Under the pieces are notes generated by a model that made no database searches, was not told the DNA's origin, and worked only from the letters and a program-made list of their open reading frames with translations. From positions 20,116,001-20,180,000 of the forward strand of contig OV277863.1 of the NCBI GenBank assembly GCA_922989275.2: a stretch of DNA of 64,000 nucleotides, in the 5' to 3' direction. The first letter of the stretch is position 1; every line of letters starts with the position of its first letter. The translations under genes were made by a program, and so were the position numbers. The stretch is from Gari tellinella (taxonomy: Eukaryota; Mollusca; Bivalvia; Cardiida; Psammobiidae). Positions 47,901 through 51,706 of this stretch are shown here, piece after piece.

Positions 47901-49236
47901 AATAAAAAAATGAAATAGAGTCTGAGTGTCAAAGAGTTAGGATCCAGATCAGATGCCGCATTTTGAGGCATCTCATCTTGAACCAAACTGTTTACTAAAG
48001 GTAATATTATATCGCAGTTTGCATGCATTTAGTGTCAAACACTGATACTCTGATTAAACTTTGGAATATTGCATTCTCCCTGGGCCCGTTTTAATATGGT
48101 TATTCAATTTCTAATATTTAAGAAGTATTCAACATTGTTATGCAAAATGACAAACAATGCAGCTCCTGATCAGATGTAGGCTGTAGGAGCTCTCTGATCA
48201 GTGAGGACCTACACTGTTTGTACTGGACAAGTATACTCTTCACAATTACAGTTTGTAAATGATACAAGGACAAGTCACTAGAAGTTAATACATTCACAGG
48301 GCTCCAGATAAGGGGAGTATTTCAAAAACTAAAATCTATTTTTCTGTATTAAACCCTATGGTGTCACTACTCATTAGAATTGTCTCTTCAAAACGATTCT
48401 AATGAGTTCTTACACCACAGGATTTAGTGCTGAAATGATTGAAAATGAGTTGGATTTGTTCAGGTTACTCCCTCTTATCTAGAGCCTCGCATTTATTAGA
48501 CTGTATAGCACATTTGCATATGGGGTTTTTGGTTATTTTTTTTTTTAATCAAAGTTCCTTCTTTCACAAGATATACTTGAAATATTATCATAGTGCTAGA
48601 TCTACCGTATAGCTTAATAACATATTTTTTTTATTATTTTTTAGGGGGACCGTTCATAAGCAGATTGAACACTTTTACACTTAAAGAGCAACATGTCCTG
48701 TAACAATTGGAAAGTAAATTAACCCTTTGAACCCTAGTCCCGCATATAGGCATACTATTCAAACAGTGTACATGTGAATAGTACACTTGTCCTATGCAAA
48801 CAGTGAAGACCCAGATCAGAGGGCTCCGAAAGGAGCCCTCTGATCAGGGTCTTCACTGTTTGTCATAATGCCAAACAGTGACAAAAGAAACCCTTAAAGG
48901 TCAGAAATGGACTAGACTAAAATGTAAACTGGAATTTTCCATTTAAAGTTTTAGGGAGGAAAGAGTTAAACAATATGCCTTTAATTTACATCTTGTATCG
49001 TTTTAAGTTAAGTTGAAAGTCTGTGTAACTTGTAAAAACATTACGGTCATGCCAGTAAGAGACTACAACAGTTTCTATTAATCAATTGGTCAAAGGTGAC
49101 ATGATAAATTCATGTATGGATCAAAACAGATTCAAAACATGATTGCAGTATTATCTCTGTAAGACAGTAAAGCATACTTACCTAAGAGTTTATTGTAATG
49201 AATATCAATTGGTAGATTTTCTGTTCCTTGCTCCAT
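17918..49236 (-). CDS. CDK5RAP3: CDK5RAP3 (C53/LZAP) homologue, complete, 13 coding exons
   Basis: Thirteen coding exons on the - strand join in phase to 1554 bases, 517 residues plus stop, against about 506 in vertebrates. Conserved blocks seen in order: NLPIDIHYNKLLDWLISRRH at the start, FHCQQI and NIFGQYSSQKMKSW, RNVNYEVPALKKQI, the SCKDFGIK block, MLKLVQSKGNVTTYEWKHG, two IDWG motifs, AVTLLDNPQTRNLFLDDL, QHLMLIRNSPRYVDRLKETL and a C-terminal KKYKNRPVNIMG. In the known family this cytosolic protein is the substrate adaptor of the UFM1 E3 ligase with UFL1 and DDRGK1. It acts in ribosome UFMylation and ER-phagy, and the IDWG motifs bind ATG8 and UFM1. The gene covers more than 36 kb because its introns are full of mobile elements. 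No break or missing segment is seen. Confidence 0.96.
18101..18319. mobile_element. Family D MITE
   Basis: TACAGCGAAACCTCTCTATT and AATAGAGAGGTTTGACTGTA ends. The core is GAAAGCTCCTAAAGGAGC. Confidence 0.88.
18478..18687. mobile_element. Family D MITE
   Basis: TACAGTAAAACCTCGCTATT left end and GGACGTTTTACTGTA right end. The core is AACAGAAAGCTCCTAAAGG with perfect arms including AGCAAGGTGACAG. Confidence 0.88.
18745..19853. repeat. Family E element with its left arm amplified into a 9 x 109-bp tandem array
   Basis: Units begin with TTAACCCTTTGAA at 18745, 18854, 18963, 19072, 19181, 19290, 19399, 19508 and 19617. Each ends in the first half of the hairpin (GATCAGAGGGCTCC). Only the ninth goes on through the full hairpin (centre 19727) and the right arm to AGAGTTAA at 19853. 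The whole array lies in the last CDK5RAP3 intron. Confidence 0.93.
19859..20030 (-). CDS. CDK5RAP3: CDK5RAP3 coding exon 12
   Basis: The exon encodes YVDRLKETLKQTLTLADKMV and a coiled coil ending LVTKTKEMQKH, the family's C-terminal leucine-rich helix. The donor GTGAGT (19853-19858) is directly abutted by the end of a family E element (TTAA at 19850-19853). Confidence 0.96.
20043..20384. mobile_element. Family D MITE with a nested family L element
   Basis: TACAGTGAAGCCTCTTTATT and AATAGAGAGATTTTACTGCA ends. Hairpin AATCAGAAAATTCCTTTAG follows the insertion at 20095-20233. Confidence 0.75.
20095..20233. mobile_element. Family L element, uninterrupted
   Basis: Ends TTAACCCATTAAGCCA and TTAATGGGTTAA, with two TGACTCATT blocks and AGCATGCATTGAGGTGAGCA. 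It is the empty-site partner of the split copy at 44311/47832. Confidence 0.8.
20474..20723. mobile_element. Family A MITE, full length (250 bp)
   Basis: TACAGTGG...CCACTGTA ends with TA flanks. The core palindrome GGAGCCTGATCAGACGCCGG is centred on GTTACCC at about 20625. Confidence 0.9.
20940..21142 (-). CDS. CDK5RAP3: CDK5RAP3 coding exon 11
   Basis: The exon encodes LEAFLNQRLIELRGEG, SSSQFQNAPVSIQ and the helix VENVQKIIGQLTTVRIQHLM ending LIRNSPR. It matches 'vSqFQ.AP..lq' and 'LiGkLTslqlQHLfmI..SPR'. The acceptor is CCCCTGTAG and the donor GTCAGT. Confidence 0.96.
21190..21448. mobile_element. Family C element
   Basis: CCATTACCCGATAATCTG left end and TATGAGGGAAAGGGTTAA right end. The hairpin is TTAAAGCAGGTTGAAAGTAA with centre GCGCCATATGGCGC. 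Confidence 0.82.
21575..21960. mobile_element. Family N element
   Basis: A poly-C run, then GCGGGACTTGTG, GAGGCGGGGCTTATAGATCT, GCGAATCATTTTGTTGCGTT and GGCTGTTCCTTTTAGGGTAC. It continues with ATACATGCATACTAAT and TAAGAAATGAACTGAAT. The same blocks recur at 59300-59650 and 60610-61995. A 94-codon reverse frame over it has no known domain. Confidence 0.6.
22069..22309. mobile_element. Family F element
   Basis: CCCGTTTCATAAAACTTTGT left end and TTTTATGAAACGGGCCCCAG right end. The core is CCTGTCTTGTGACATCTC with its complement. It ends 14 bases from exon 10. Confidence 0.88.
22324..22403 (-). CDS. CDK5RAP3: CDK5RAP3 coding exon 10
   Basis: The exon encodes VATGEEAVTLLDNPQTRNLF and LDDLCE, matching the conserved 'DAlTLLey.eTRNqFLDELmE' block that restarts the folded C-terminal half. 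The donor GTTAGT lies 9 bases from a family F element (22069-22309). Confidence 0.95.
22449..22597. mobile_element. Family C element, short symmetric form
   Basis: Both ends are the same arm: GACAGATGATTACTTAAAGC and GCTTTAAGCAACCACCTGTC, with a trimmed GTAAAGCAGATTTTTAC centre. Confidence 0.7.
22693..22789 (-). CDS. CDK5RAP3: CDK5RAP3 coding exon 9 (second IDWG motif)
   Basis: The exon encodes DGIELTMEQYGEEIDWGDTG and IASVEPLTQSE, carrying the second IDWG of the binding loop. The acceptor is TATTGCAG and the donor GTAAGG. Confidence 0.93.
22906..23417 (+). repeat. Left arm of a ~510-bp inverted repeat pair around exon 8
   Basis: The arm starts TTTTTATTTATGCTTTTCGG and contains a CpG-bearing stretch (GCTCCCCAAGAATCGTAGTC). 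After an AAGCATAAATAAATAG end it closes with a fold-back (TTTTTTCAGTATA...TATACTGAAAAAA). Each arm is itself an element with about 15-bp inverted ends. Confidence 0.85.
23516..23715. mobile_element. Small pogo-like MITE
   Basis: Ends TATAGTCAAACTTCAATATC and GATATGGAAGATTGACTGTA. Inside, AACATGGCTAGGCCATGTTT forms a small palindrome. Related ends occur at 25964 and 28626. Confidence 0.65.
23750..24230. other. E-like remnant and an imperfect fold-back
   Basis: ATTAACCTTTCGTACAC then AACAGTGTAGATCG (23756-23815) is a diverged E left arm. A fold-back lies at 24040-24165 (GTTTAAGAAAAGTTGATCTC with AGATCAGCTTCTTTTAAACA). Confidence 0.5.
24262..24436. mobile_element. Family D MITE, hairpin half lost
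   Basis: TACAGTAAAACCTCTCTATT and GATGGGTTTTACTGTA ends. Only the right half of the core (GGAGCTTCCTGTTTTACTGC) remains. Confidence 0.8.
24527..24640 (-). CDS. CDK5RAP3: CDK5RAP3 coding exon 8 (first IDWG motif)
   Basis: A symmetric 38-codon exon, phase 0 on both sides, beginning IDWGGIDAGGAGDSAEP and ending GGTDEGK. In the family, IDWG motifs in this disordered loop bind ATG8-type proteins and UFM1. The donor is GTGGGC, weaker than its neighbours. Because the exon is symmetric, skipping or repeating it would keep the frame. Decayed extra copies lie just beyond its acceptor, and inverted repeats flank it (see findings). Confidence 0.93.
24681..24766 (-). pseudogene. Decayed duplicate of CDK5RAP3 exon 8 (copy 1)
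   Basis: These 86 bases align at a fixed 126-base offset with the first part of exon 8. The copy keeps an acceptor-like AACAG and reads IDWGDIDTG..GDSAEPVEI, then runs to a stop without a donor at the matching place. It is a partial tandem copy, probably not spliced in. Confidence 0.8.
24773..25322 (-). repeat. Right arm of the inverted repeat pair around exon 8
   Basis: Reverse-complement relative of 22906-23417 over nearly its whole length, including GACTACGATTCTTGGGGAGC and the fold-back hairpin (24790-24930). It begins 6 bases beyond the decayed exon copy at 24681-24766. Confidence 0.85.
25595..25699 (-). pseudogene. Fragments of further exon 8 copies
   Basis: Bases 25595-25618 match the acceptor-side end of the exon 8 unit, and 25671-25699 match its middle (TATAGTTATGCCTGA). 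Together with copies 1 and 2 they indicate that the unit was repeated at least three or four times. Confidence 0.55.
25708..25796 (-). pseudogene. Decayed duplicate of CDK5RAP3 exon 8 (copy 2)
   Basis: Clear similarity to exon 8 (blocks such as GTCTATTTCTACTG and ACTGTCTCCAGCA on the + strand). The motif position now reads ATT GTC TAG, so the IDWG is lost and a stop is present. Confidence 0.75.
25964..26732. mobile_element. Non-autonomous pogo/Tigger-like element
   Basis: TACAGTCACGCACCAGTATA left end and TATCTCGA-type repeats. The right end, read inward, is TACAGTCAAACTTCAGTATC. It spans 769 bases with no transposase recognised. Confidence 0.6.
26750..26845. repeat. Short palindrome with TTAACCCTA ends
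   Basis: CTTAACCCTATTTTAATGTT / CACAACATAGGGTTAAG with inner CTCATTAGATTTG / TTCTAATGTGTGG. The core is like family G without its ends. Confidence 0.55.
26898..28204 (+). mobile_element. Pogo/Tigger-type DNA transposon, internally deleted
   Basis: Inverted ends TACAGTAAACCTCACTTATA and TACAGTAAACCTCGGTTATA (read inward), followed by GTTATAACG repeats, enclose 1307 bases. A broken transposase start lies at 27344-27610 and the DDE catalytic part is absent. Confidence 0.8.
27344..27610 (+). pseudogene. Broken Tigger/pogo transposase N-terminus (CENP-B-like HTH)
   Basis: ATG 27344 starts MEKKRKAFTIETKFEIVTEF in one frame. After a shift near 27410 the text reads KDFDIPKSTLSGLMKQ, the CENP-B/pogo helix-turn-helix. 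After another shift it reads VDAVLFKWFKDARSSNIPIS, the start of the second HTH. There is no DDE domain, so this is a dead relic. Confidence 0.75.
28344..28506 (-). CDS. CDK5RAP3: CDK5RAP3 coding exon 7
   Basis: The exon encodes MLKLVQSKGNVTTYEWKHGK (family pattern 'mLrfVQkrGNsTvYEWrtG') and a following acidic run, DTKDEEDINTDTEV, that leads into the IDWG region. The acceptor is TTTCTGTAG and the donor GTAAGT. Confidence 0.96.
28626..28821. mobile_element. Small pogo-like MITE
   Basis: TACAGACAAACTTCGATATC and GATATCGAACGTCGACTGTA ends, with a GGCCTAGCCATG palindrome inside. Confidence 0.7.
28940..29116. repeat. E-type hairpin, diverged flanks
   Basis: TGCAGATCCTGATCAGACAG with CTGTCTGATATGGGTATAAA around CTCCTGGAGGAG. 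The outer E ends are poorly kept. Confidence 0.6.
29124..29298. mobile_element. Family C element lacking its hairpin
   Basis: TTAACCCATTATCCCATAGC to ATGGGGTAATGGGTTTA. At 29165 the text goes directly from GACTACTTAAAG to CTATTATCTGCTAG, exactly where other copies carry the 60-70 bp palindrome. Confidence 0.85.
29608..29845. mobile_element. Family C element, diverged
   Basis: TTAACCATTTACCTCATAAA left end. Hairpin half AAGCAGGTTAGAAGTAAAG and TGCATATTCATGGCTGTAT match the family. Confidence 0.65.
30192..30328 (-). CDS. CDK5RAP3: CDK5RAP3 coding exon 6
   Basis: The exon encodes GEKIKSELAELVRDLPKVYE and then a helical stretch ending MVYYKDFSSFLLQ, the counterpart of GEnvr.ELlaLVkDLP in vertebrates. 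The donor is GTAAAC. It is residues 173-217. Confidence 0.95.
30388..30637. mobile_element. Family C element, full length
   Basis: TTAACCCATTACCTCTTAGC and AAGGGGTAATGGGTTAA. The hairpin TTAAAGCAGGTTGAAAGTAA is centred on GTGCCTTAAGGCAC. It is the reference copy for comparison with 29124-29298. Confidence 0.88.
30640..31170. other. Intron sequence, nothing recognised
   Basis: AT-rich, no exon and no repeat identified. Confidence 0.3.
31175..31264 (-). CDS. CDK5RAP3: CDK5RAP3 coding exon 5
   Basis: A 30-codon exon encoding DCDKREADYATKSSELRKKY and AQSCKDFGIK, a charged coiled-coil segment ending in the conserved SCK.yGI. It is phase 0 on both sides, with acceptor TGTTTCAG and donor GTGAAC. 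Confidence 0.95.
31381..32425. mobile_element. Long element with a 3' AGGTGAGCT hairpin and ~320-bp tandem core
   Basis: The left is AAATCGCTCACCTGGAACCG. The right hairpin is AGCTCACCTTGGCAC TTT GTGCCAGGTGAGCT followed by AAAAAC. Three diverged units share CTCCTGTGACCTAGATATGC and ACCCCAGGGACATAATTTG. Related copies lie at 35787 and 49411. A Helentron-associated (HINE/pearl) origin is likely but inferred. Confidence 0.65.
32604..32750. mobile_element. Family G MITE
   Basis: CAGGGCTCCAGATAAGAG and CTCCTTATCTGGAGCCCT ends. The palindrome is CAAATCCTGTGGTGTGGTTA with TAGTTACACCATAGGGGTTA. Confidence 0.8.
32935..33012. repeat. C/D-type hairpin
   Basis: TAAAACAATATGTAAGTAAA then GCAGAAAGCTCTCTATGAGC and the matching arm. 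Confidence 0.65.
33156..33395. mobile_element. Family E MITE
   Basis: TTAACCCTTTCAATCCTA and GGGTTGAAAGGGTTAA ends. The core is AGTGTAGACCCTGATCAGAG with centre GGCTCCTATAGGAGCC. Confidence 0.88.
33620..33791. mobile_element. Family C element, symmetric form
   Basis: Both sides carry the same arm (CCCATAGTCTGTTTCTTG and AGAAACAGGCTATGG) around TTAAAGCAGGTTGAAAGTAT, so nearly the whole element is one palindrome. Confidence 0.8.
33856..33944 (-). CDS. CDK5RAP3: CDK5RAP3 coding exon 4
   Basis: The exon encodes AETAQMMSRNVNYEVPALKK and QITKCQQIQK, matching the vertebrate RNVNYEiPsLKKQIaKCQQ block. The acceptor is ATTTTTAG and the donor GTGAAG. It is residues 113-142, predicted coiled coil. Confidence 0.96.
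33993..34352. mobile_element. Family J MITE
   Basis: TACAGTGTGCCCGTTCTACA left end and GGAGGGCCGTAGTAGGGATA right end. The core is CAAACAGCTTGAATCCACAT with its complement around ACTGGGCGTC. It abuts CDK5RAP3 exon 4. Confidence 0.82.
34366..34603. mobile_element. Family C element
   Basis: TTAACCCATTGCTCCATAAA and CAATGGGGTAAATG. Hairpin CTTAAAGCAGGCTTGAAG. Confidence 0.78.
34731..34963 (+). mobile_element. tRNA-derived SINE, copy 1
   Basis: The head GAGAGCGTCCGTAGCCGAGG (A-box-like) and GGTTCGAATCC (B box, 34803-34813) resemble a Leu/Ser-type tRNA. The acceptor stem cannot pair and a T-run follows. The body ends GATCCGGTTGCGAGCCTCTT. The same sequence occurs inverted at 41594-41822. Confidence 0.82.
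35007..35156 (-). CDS. CDK5RAP3: CDK5RAP3 coding exon 3
   Basis: The exon encodes FINYFHCQQIVELLKNTE and KNIFGQYSSQKMKSWNEVI, matching the conserved YFHC..I.dLLK.TE and KNIFGrYSSQrMKdW blocks. The donor is GTAACT. It is residues 63-112. Confidence 0.96.
35298..35470. mobile_element. Family G MITE
   Basis: CAGGGCTCCAGATGAGAGAG. The centre is TTAGAATCGTCTCAAAGAGA and its complement, with the right end trimmed. Confidence 0.75.
35462..35658. mobile_element. Family C element, hairpin shortened
   Basis: TAAAAATGCCTTTTAACGCC left and GAGGTAATGGGTTAA right. The hairpin is reduced to CTTTAAGCAGACTGCTTTAA. Confidence 0.7.
35787..37948. mobile_element. AGGTGAGCT-type long element(s), rearranged
   Basis: The left is CATATTTCGCTCACCTGAGA. 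The right hairpin is AGCTCACCTTGAGCCTTCGG then CTCAGGTGAGCTAAAAA (37918-37946). Inside are diverged copies of the CTCCTGTGACCTACATATGC units, a GTTGCCATGGCAAC palindrome (36513-36526), an (AAAC)n run near 36885 and a direct repeat pair (36757 / 37115). More than one insertion may be merged. Confidence 0.5.
36757..37226. repeat. Direct duplication of a B-like hairpin with its flank, ~359 bp apart
   Basis: TTCTAAATATAAGAAA then ATGAGTGGCAAATAGTTTGG and a GATGCAGCATTATGTGGCAT centre occur at 36757-36842 and again at 37115-37223. Confidence 0.75.
37950..38045. mobile_element. Family C left-end fragment
   Basis: TATGCCTTTTTACACCTTTA and CAGTCATGAATATGCACC as in full copies, then non-repeat sequence. 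Confidence 0.6.
38050..39500. other. Non-repeat sequence with short unassigned open frames
   Basis: On the - strand 38208-38390 reads ICSTCSLSDQGKGEDSDDEI in part, and 38833-39021 reads EGEISCEKILPFFPADLLCT in part. Both look unlike simple repeat, but neither matches a family I recognise and no splice sites fix them. They may be remnants of a retrotransposed or other gene inside a CDK5RAP3 intron. Confidence 0.3.
39503..39590 (+). repeat. Left partner of a distant inverted repeat
   Basis: GTGAATTTGCCTGGAGACAA, ACTCGCCTTCAATTAGATAT and GTGAATTCGCCTAGAAAGCA recur inverted at 43250-43340. Confidence 0.8.
39955..40013. repeat. Perfect 50-bp palindrome
   Basis: GTCATGACCAGAGACTTTAA and its complement around AAGAGGCTTT. 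Confidence 0.75.
40418..40655. mobile_element. Family A MITE
   Basis: TACAGTGGAGAATACG and CGTTTTCTCCACTGTA ends, TA flanks, GGAGCCTGATCAGACGCCGG core. Confidence 0.9.
40686..40936. mobile_element. Family C element, full length
   Basis: TTAACCCATTACCCCATAAA and CTGTGGGGTAATAGGTTAA. The hairpin is TTAAAGCAGGCTGAAAGTAA with centre GTGCCTTAAGGCAC. Confidence 0.9.
41026..41236. mobile_element. Family F element
   Basis: GGGGCCCGTTTCATAAACAT and AAAGTTTTATAAAACGA ends. Core CCTGTCTTGTGAC. Confidence 0.8.
41538..42150. mobile_element. Family C element split by a SINE-bearing insertion
   Basis: The left part AATAGGTGACTACTTAAAG ends at 41593 and the hairpin resumes with TTAAAGCAGGTTGAAAGTAA at 42118. 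The 6-base TTAAAG is duplicated across the insertion 41594-42117. Confidence 0.8.
41594..42117 (-). mobile_element. 524-bp element with inverted ends containing SINE copy 2
   Basis: Ends AGGCTCGCAACCGGA and, read inward from the other side, AGGGACTCGCAACCGGA, flanked by TTAAAG on both sides. On the - strand the SINE (A-box-like GTAGCCGAGG, B box GGTTCGAATCC at 41737-41747) occupies 41594-41822, and its tail is one of the inverted ends. Confidence 0.8.
42338..42537. mobile_element. Family G MITE
   Basis: CAGGGCTCCAGATAAGAGGA and CAACCTGGAGCTCTG ends. Centre TGAATCGTCTCGGAGAGTCG. Confidence 0.78.
42540..43240. other. Intron sequence, no gene recognised
   Basis: A frame at 42680-42922 has no domain. 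Nothing else was seen. Confidence 0.3.
43250..43341 (-). repeat. Right partner of a distant inverted repeat
   Basis: TGCTTTCTAGGCGAATTCAC, ATATCTAATTGTAGGCGAGT and TCTAGGCGAATTCACC are the reverse complement of 39503-39590. The pair may be the ends of one ~3.8-kb element later filled with MITEs. Confidence 0.8.
43440..43631. repeat. Imperfect inverted repeat and family C right-end fragment
   Basis: TTTAGGGATCCCGACGGAAT / CCCTAAAATC-type pairing lies at 43460-43545. Bases 43562-43631 are a C right end (CTTTGGGGTGATGGGTTAA) ending 23 bases from exon 2. Confidence 0.5.
43654..43785 (-). CDS. CDK5RAP3: CDK5RAP3 coding exon 2
   Basis: The acceptor is ATTTCCCAG and the donor GTAAGT. The exon encodes DWLISRRHCQQQWQAAS and IREKITAALEDMPENEQ, almost residue for residue the family's first helical block (RRHC..kWQ, IREKI.aAi.dMPe). 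It is residues 19-62. Confidence 0.96.
43962..44215. mobile_element. Family A MITE (254 bp)
   Basis: ACAGTGGAGAATCTGTTATT and AATAACGTTTTCTCCACTGT ends with TA flanks. The core is GGAGCCTGATCAGACGCCGG. Confidence 0.9.
45462..45722. mobile_element. Family C element
   Basis: TTAACCCATTACCCCCATCA left and GGCTGTGGGGTAATTGGTTT right. The hairpin is TTAAAGCAGGATTAAAGTAA with centre CACCTTAAGGCG. Confidence 0.82.
45728..45952. mobile_element. Second family C element, adjacent
   Basis: TTTACCCATTACCCGATCGC left and TTAAAGGGTTAATAGG right, with a half-lost hairpin (AAGTACATGCCACTTTAC). Confidence 0.7.
46462..46625. mobile_element. Family C element, degraded
   Basis: TTAACCCTTTACCCAATAGA and GGTGACCCCTTAAGGCAGGT keep the family pattern. 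Confidence 0.55.
46734..47609. mobile_element. 876-bp pogo-like element
   Basis: TACAGTGATGCTCACTTATA and its complement at the right end. Internal TAAGATGAAAAACTG and GATAAGACGAA repeats. A B-like hairpin lies at 47127-47183. No coding frame survives. Confidence 0.75.
47935..48010. repeat. B-type hairpin
   Basis: AGTTAGGATCCAGATCAGAT with CATCTTGAACCAAACTG, imperfect. Confidence 0.6.
48130..48290. repeat. E-type hairpin, diverged
   Basis: CAAACAATGCAGCTCCTGAT and CAGTGAGGACCTACACTGTT around GTAGGCTGTAGGAGC. The right flank GACAAGTATACTCTTCACA matches E. Confidence 0.6.
48297..48488. mobile_element. Family G MITE
   Basis: CAGGGCTCCAGATAAGGGGA and CCTCTTATCTAGAGCCT ends. Centre TTAGAATTGTCTCTTCAAAA. 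Confidence 0.82.
48719..48969. mobile_element. Family E MITE, full length
   Basis: TTAACCCTTTGAACCCTAGT and GGGAGGAAAGAGTTAA ends. The core is AGTGAAGACCCAGATCAGAG with centre GCTCCGAAAGGAGC. Confidence 0.9.
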
Positions 49237-49253
49237 TGTTGTTAAAGCAGAAC
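49182..49253 (-). CDS. CDK5RAP3: CDK5RAP3 coding exon 1 (with 17 bases of 5' UTR)
   Basis: ATG is at 49234-49236. The exon encodes MEQGTENLPIDIHYNKLL, which matches the vertebrate start with its conserved PIDI..sKLLDWL. The donor is GTAAGT at 49176-49181. One base (G) carries over to complete Asp. Bases 49237-49253 are 5' UTR behind a polypyrimidine-CAG acceptor. Confidence 0.95.
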
Positions 49254-49410
49254 CTGTTGAGAAAAAAAAATCCTAGTGACACCAATTGTTGCCTGTGACC
49301 TTGACCTTTGACTCAGGGACAAGGAAGTTGAATGAGACACATTGTCATTGTCTGGTGAAATTTTGTGCTAAGTTATTTTGAAATCGGTTCAATGATAAAA
49401 AAAAAAAAAC

Positions 49411-50797
49411 ACAAGAGGTCCATGCGGGCCTAAATATCGCTCACCTTGGAAAACCCAGACAAGGGGCACATGACCCATGGGATGGGATCATTTTCACACA
49501 ATGTCATAATTTCAAACATCTTGCTGATGAACACGCAAAATTTAATGAAGTGTTCTGTTAAATATCTTAGCTCATGACTTTATAAAATGGTTTCAAACAG
49601 TAAGAGTTTACATTGAAAAAATCTATTTTTAGCTAATGTGACCGGTCACCCAGATATGCAACTGTTCAGAATCATTTCAAGAATATTGGTAAAGGATCAC
49701 TAGAAGTGTCATCAATCCAAATATTAAAACCCTGAGCATATTAGTTTCAGAGAAAAAGATGTTTGAAGATTTCACTTTATAAATCTGTGTAAAACTGTGA
49801 CTCCCTGGGTGGGGTCATTTTTGACCCCATGGACATAATTTGAACAATCTTCATGGAGGACCTGTAGATGATGCTTTGTGCCAAATATCTAAGTTCAGGG
49901 TACTGTGGTGTAAGACAAGAAGATTGTTTAAGTTTTAATTGAAAAAATCTATTTTAGCTCCTGTGACCTACATGTATATACGCAACAGACTGGAACTGTT
50001 TCAACAACATTGGTAAAGGGCCTCTAGAAGTGTCACCATGCCAAATATCAAAGTTCTGGCCACATTAGTTTCAGAGAAGATGATTGAAGATTTCACTATT
50101 ATATATAACTCTATGTAAAACGGTGACCAATGGGGTCGGACCAATTTTGACCCCAGGGGCAAAATTTGAACAATCTTGATAGAGGACCTATAGATGATAC
50201 CATGTGCCAAATAGCAAAGCTCTGGCCCTTGTGGTTATTGACAAGAAGATTTTTGAAATTTTCAATAAAAAATTCTATTTTTAGCTCCTGCGCCCTAGAT
50301 ATGCAATGGAATCAATCCGTTTCAACAATATTGGTAAAGGGCCTCTGGAAATGTCATCATGTCAAATATCAAAGCTCTGGCCATAATAGTTTCAGAGAAG
50401 AAGATGATTGAAGATTTCACTATATAACTCTATGTAAAATGGTGACACCCGGGGCAGAGAAAAATTTGAACAATCTTGATAGAGGACCTATAGATGATGC
50501 TTTGTGCTAAATATCCAATCTCTGGCCCATGTGGTTTTTTACAAGAAGAATTTTGAAGTTTTCAATGAATAAATTCTATTTTTAGCTCCTGTGACCTAGA
50601 TACGCAACGGACCGAAAATGTTTGAACAACTTTGAAAGAGGACCTTATAAGGATCATTCAGGCCAAGTTTGGTAAAAATCTATCCAGTAGTTTCGGAGAA
50701 GATGTTGTTTAAAGAAATTGTTAACGCTGAACGAACAACGAACACAGGACGTTGAAAATAGCTCACCTTGGCACTACGTGCCAGGTGAGCAAAAAAA
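49411..50797. mobile_element. Long element with a 3' AGGTGAGC hairpin and tandem core
   Basis: The left is AAATATCGCTCACCTTGG. The right hairpin is AGCTCACCTTGGCACTACGT then GCCAGGTGAGC and A-rich sequence. At least four diverged ~300-base units carry TTTTAGCTCCTGTGACCT and CCAAATATCAAAG. It lies in intron 1 of CDK5RAP3. Confidence 0.65.
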
Positions 50798-50903
50798 TAC
50801 AGACCAAAGACGGAAAAGACATACGTAAGCCTTCGGGCATAAAATGTATTTCAGTATCACATCCAATCTTAACTTGGATATTTAACCCATTCCCACCCTT
50901 TAA

Positions 50904-51152
50904 TTAACCATTTGAGCCCTAGTCCCGCATATAGGCGTTATTTTCATATAGTGTACATGTGTATTGTACACTTGTCCTATGCAAACAGTGAAGACCCAGA
51001 TCAGAGGGCTCCTAGGAGCCCTCTGATCAGGGTCTTCACTGTTTGTCATAATGCAAAACTTTGACAAAAACAACCCTTAAAAGTCAGAAATGGACTAGAC
51101 TAAAATGGGAACTGGAATTGCCCATTTAAAGTTTCAGGGAGGAAAGAGTTAA
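50904..51152. mobile_element. Family E MITE, full length
   Basis: TTAACCATTTGAGCCCTAGT and GGGAGGAAAGAGTTAA ends. The core is CAGTGAAGACCCAGATCAGA with centre GGCTCCTAGGAGCC. Confidence 0.9.
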
Positions 51153-51502
51153 TGGATTTATCTGTTTCTCTTAAAATCGACTTTTCATGCTTCCGTCATG
51201 TCCTGTTGAAAACATTTCCTTTATTCTGACTGGTGGATGGTTAAAGTGGGCCTGGATTAAAACACTAACCATAATTAAACTGACCTAAACGCAAAACCTT
51301 AACCTAGGTCAAAGAAGAAGACATGGTCAAATGTTAAGGTCATCAAATGGTTCTCAGATGCCACAAGGCAGAATCCCGCAAAACACCGCAATTTTGACAG
51401 AACCGTTTGAACTAGGAATTTTCCCTTTGCATTTATGATGGTTATACATTGATTATACTACTTATTGACAACTAGCTTCACCCGATATACCATTTGAAAG
51501 TT

Positions 51503-51706
51503 GGCATATCACCTCTTCTCAACAAAGATGGCTACCTTCACAGCAACAGTCTGAAATACTTAATCACCTGTTCCAATCAGTATACACTAGAGAGGACCAT
51601 GCCAGCATTCCTAACATGGGGCCTAGTAAGACAACATCCATGAACCCTATAAGATTTCTACCCCAGGAGTGATCAAACTACTCAAGGATTTCAAACCCCA
51701 CAACGG
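51503..51706 (+). pseudogene. LINE reverse transcriptase fragment, + strand
   Basis: Broken frames read SPLLNKDGYLHSNS, HLFQSVYTREDHASIPNMGP and GVIKLLKDFKPHNG in order. This is the usual stretch just before the RT fingers of CR1/jockey-like LINEs. It stops at the point where RT similarity on the opposite strand begins. Confidence 0.7.
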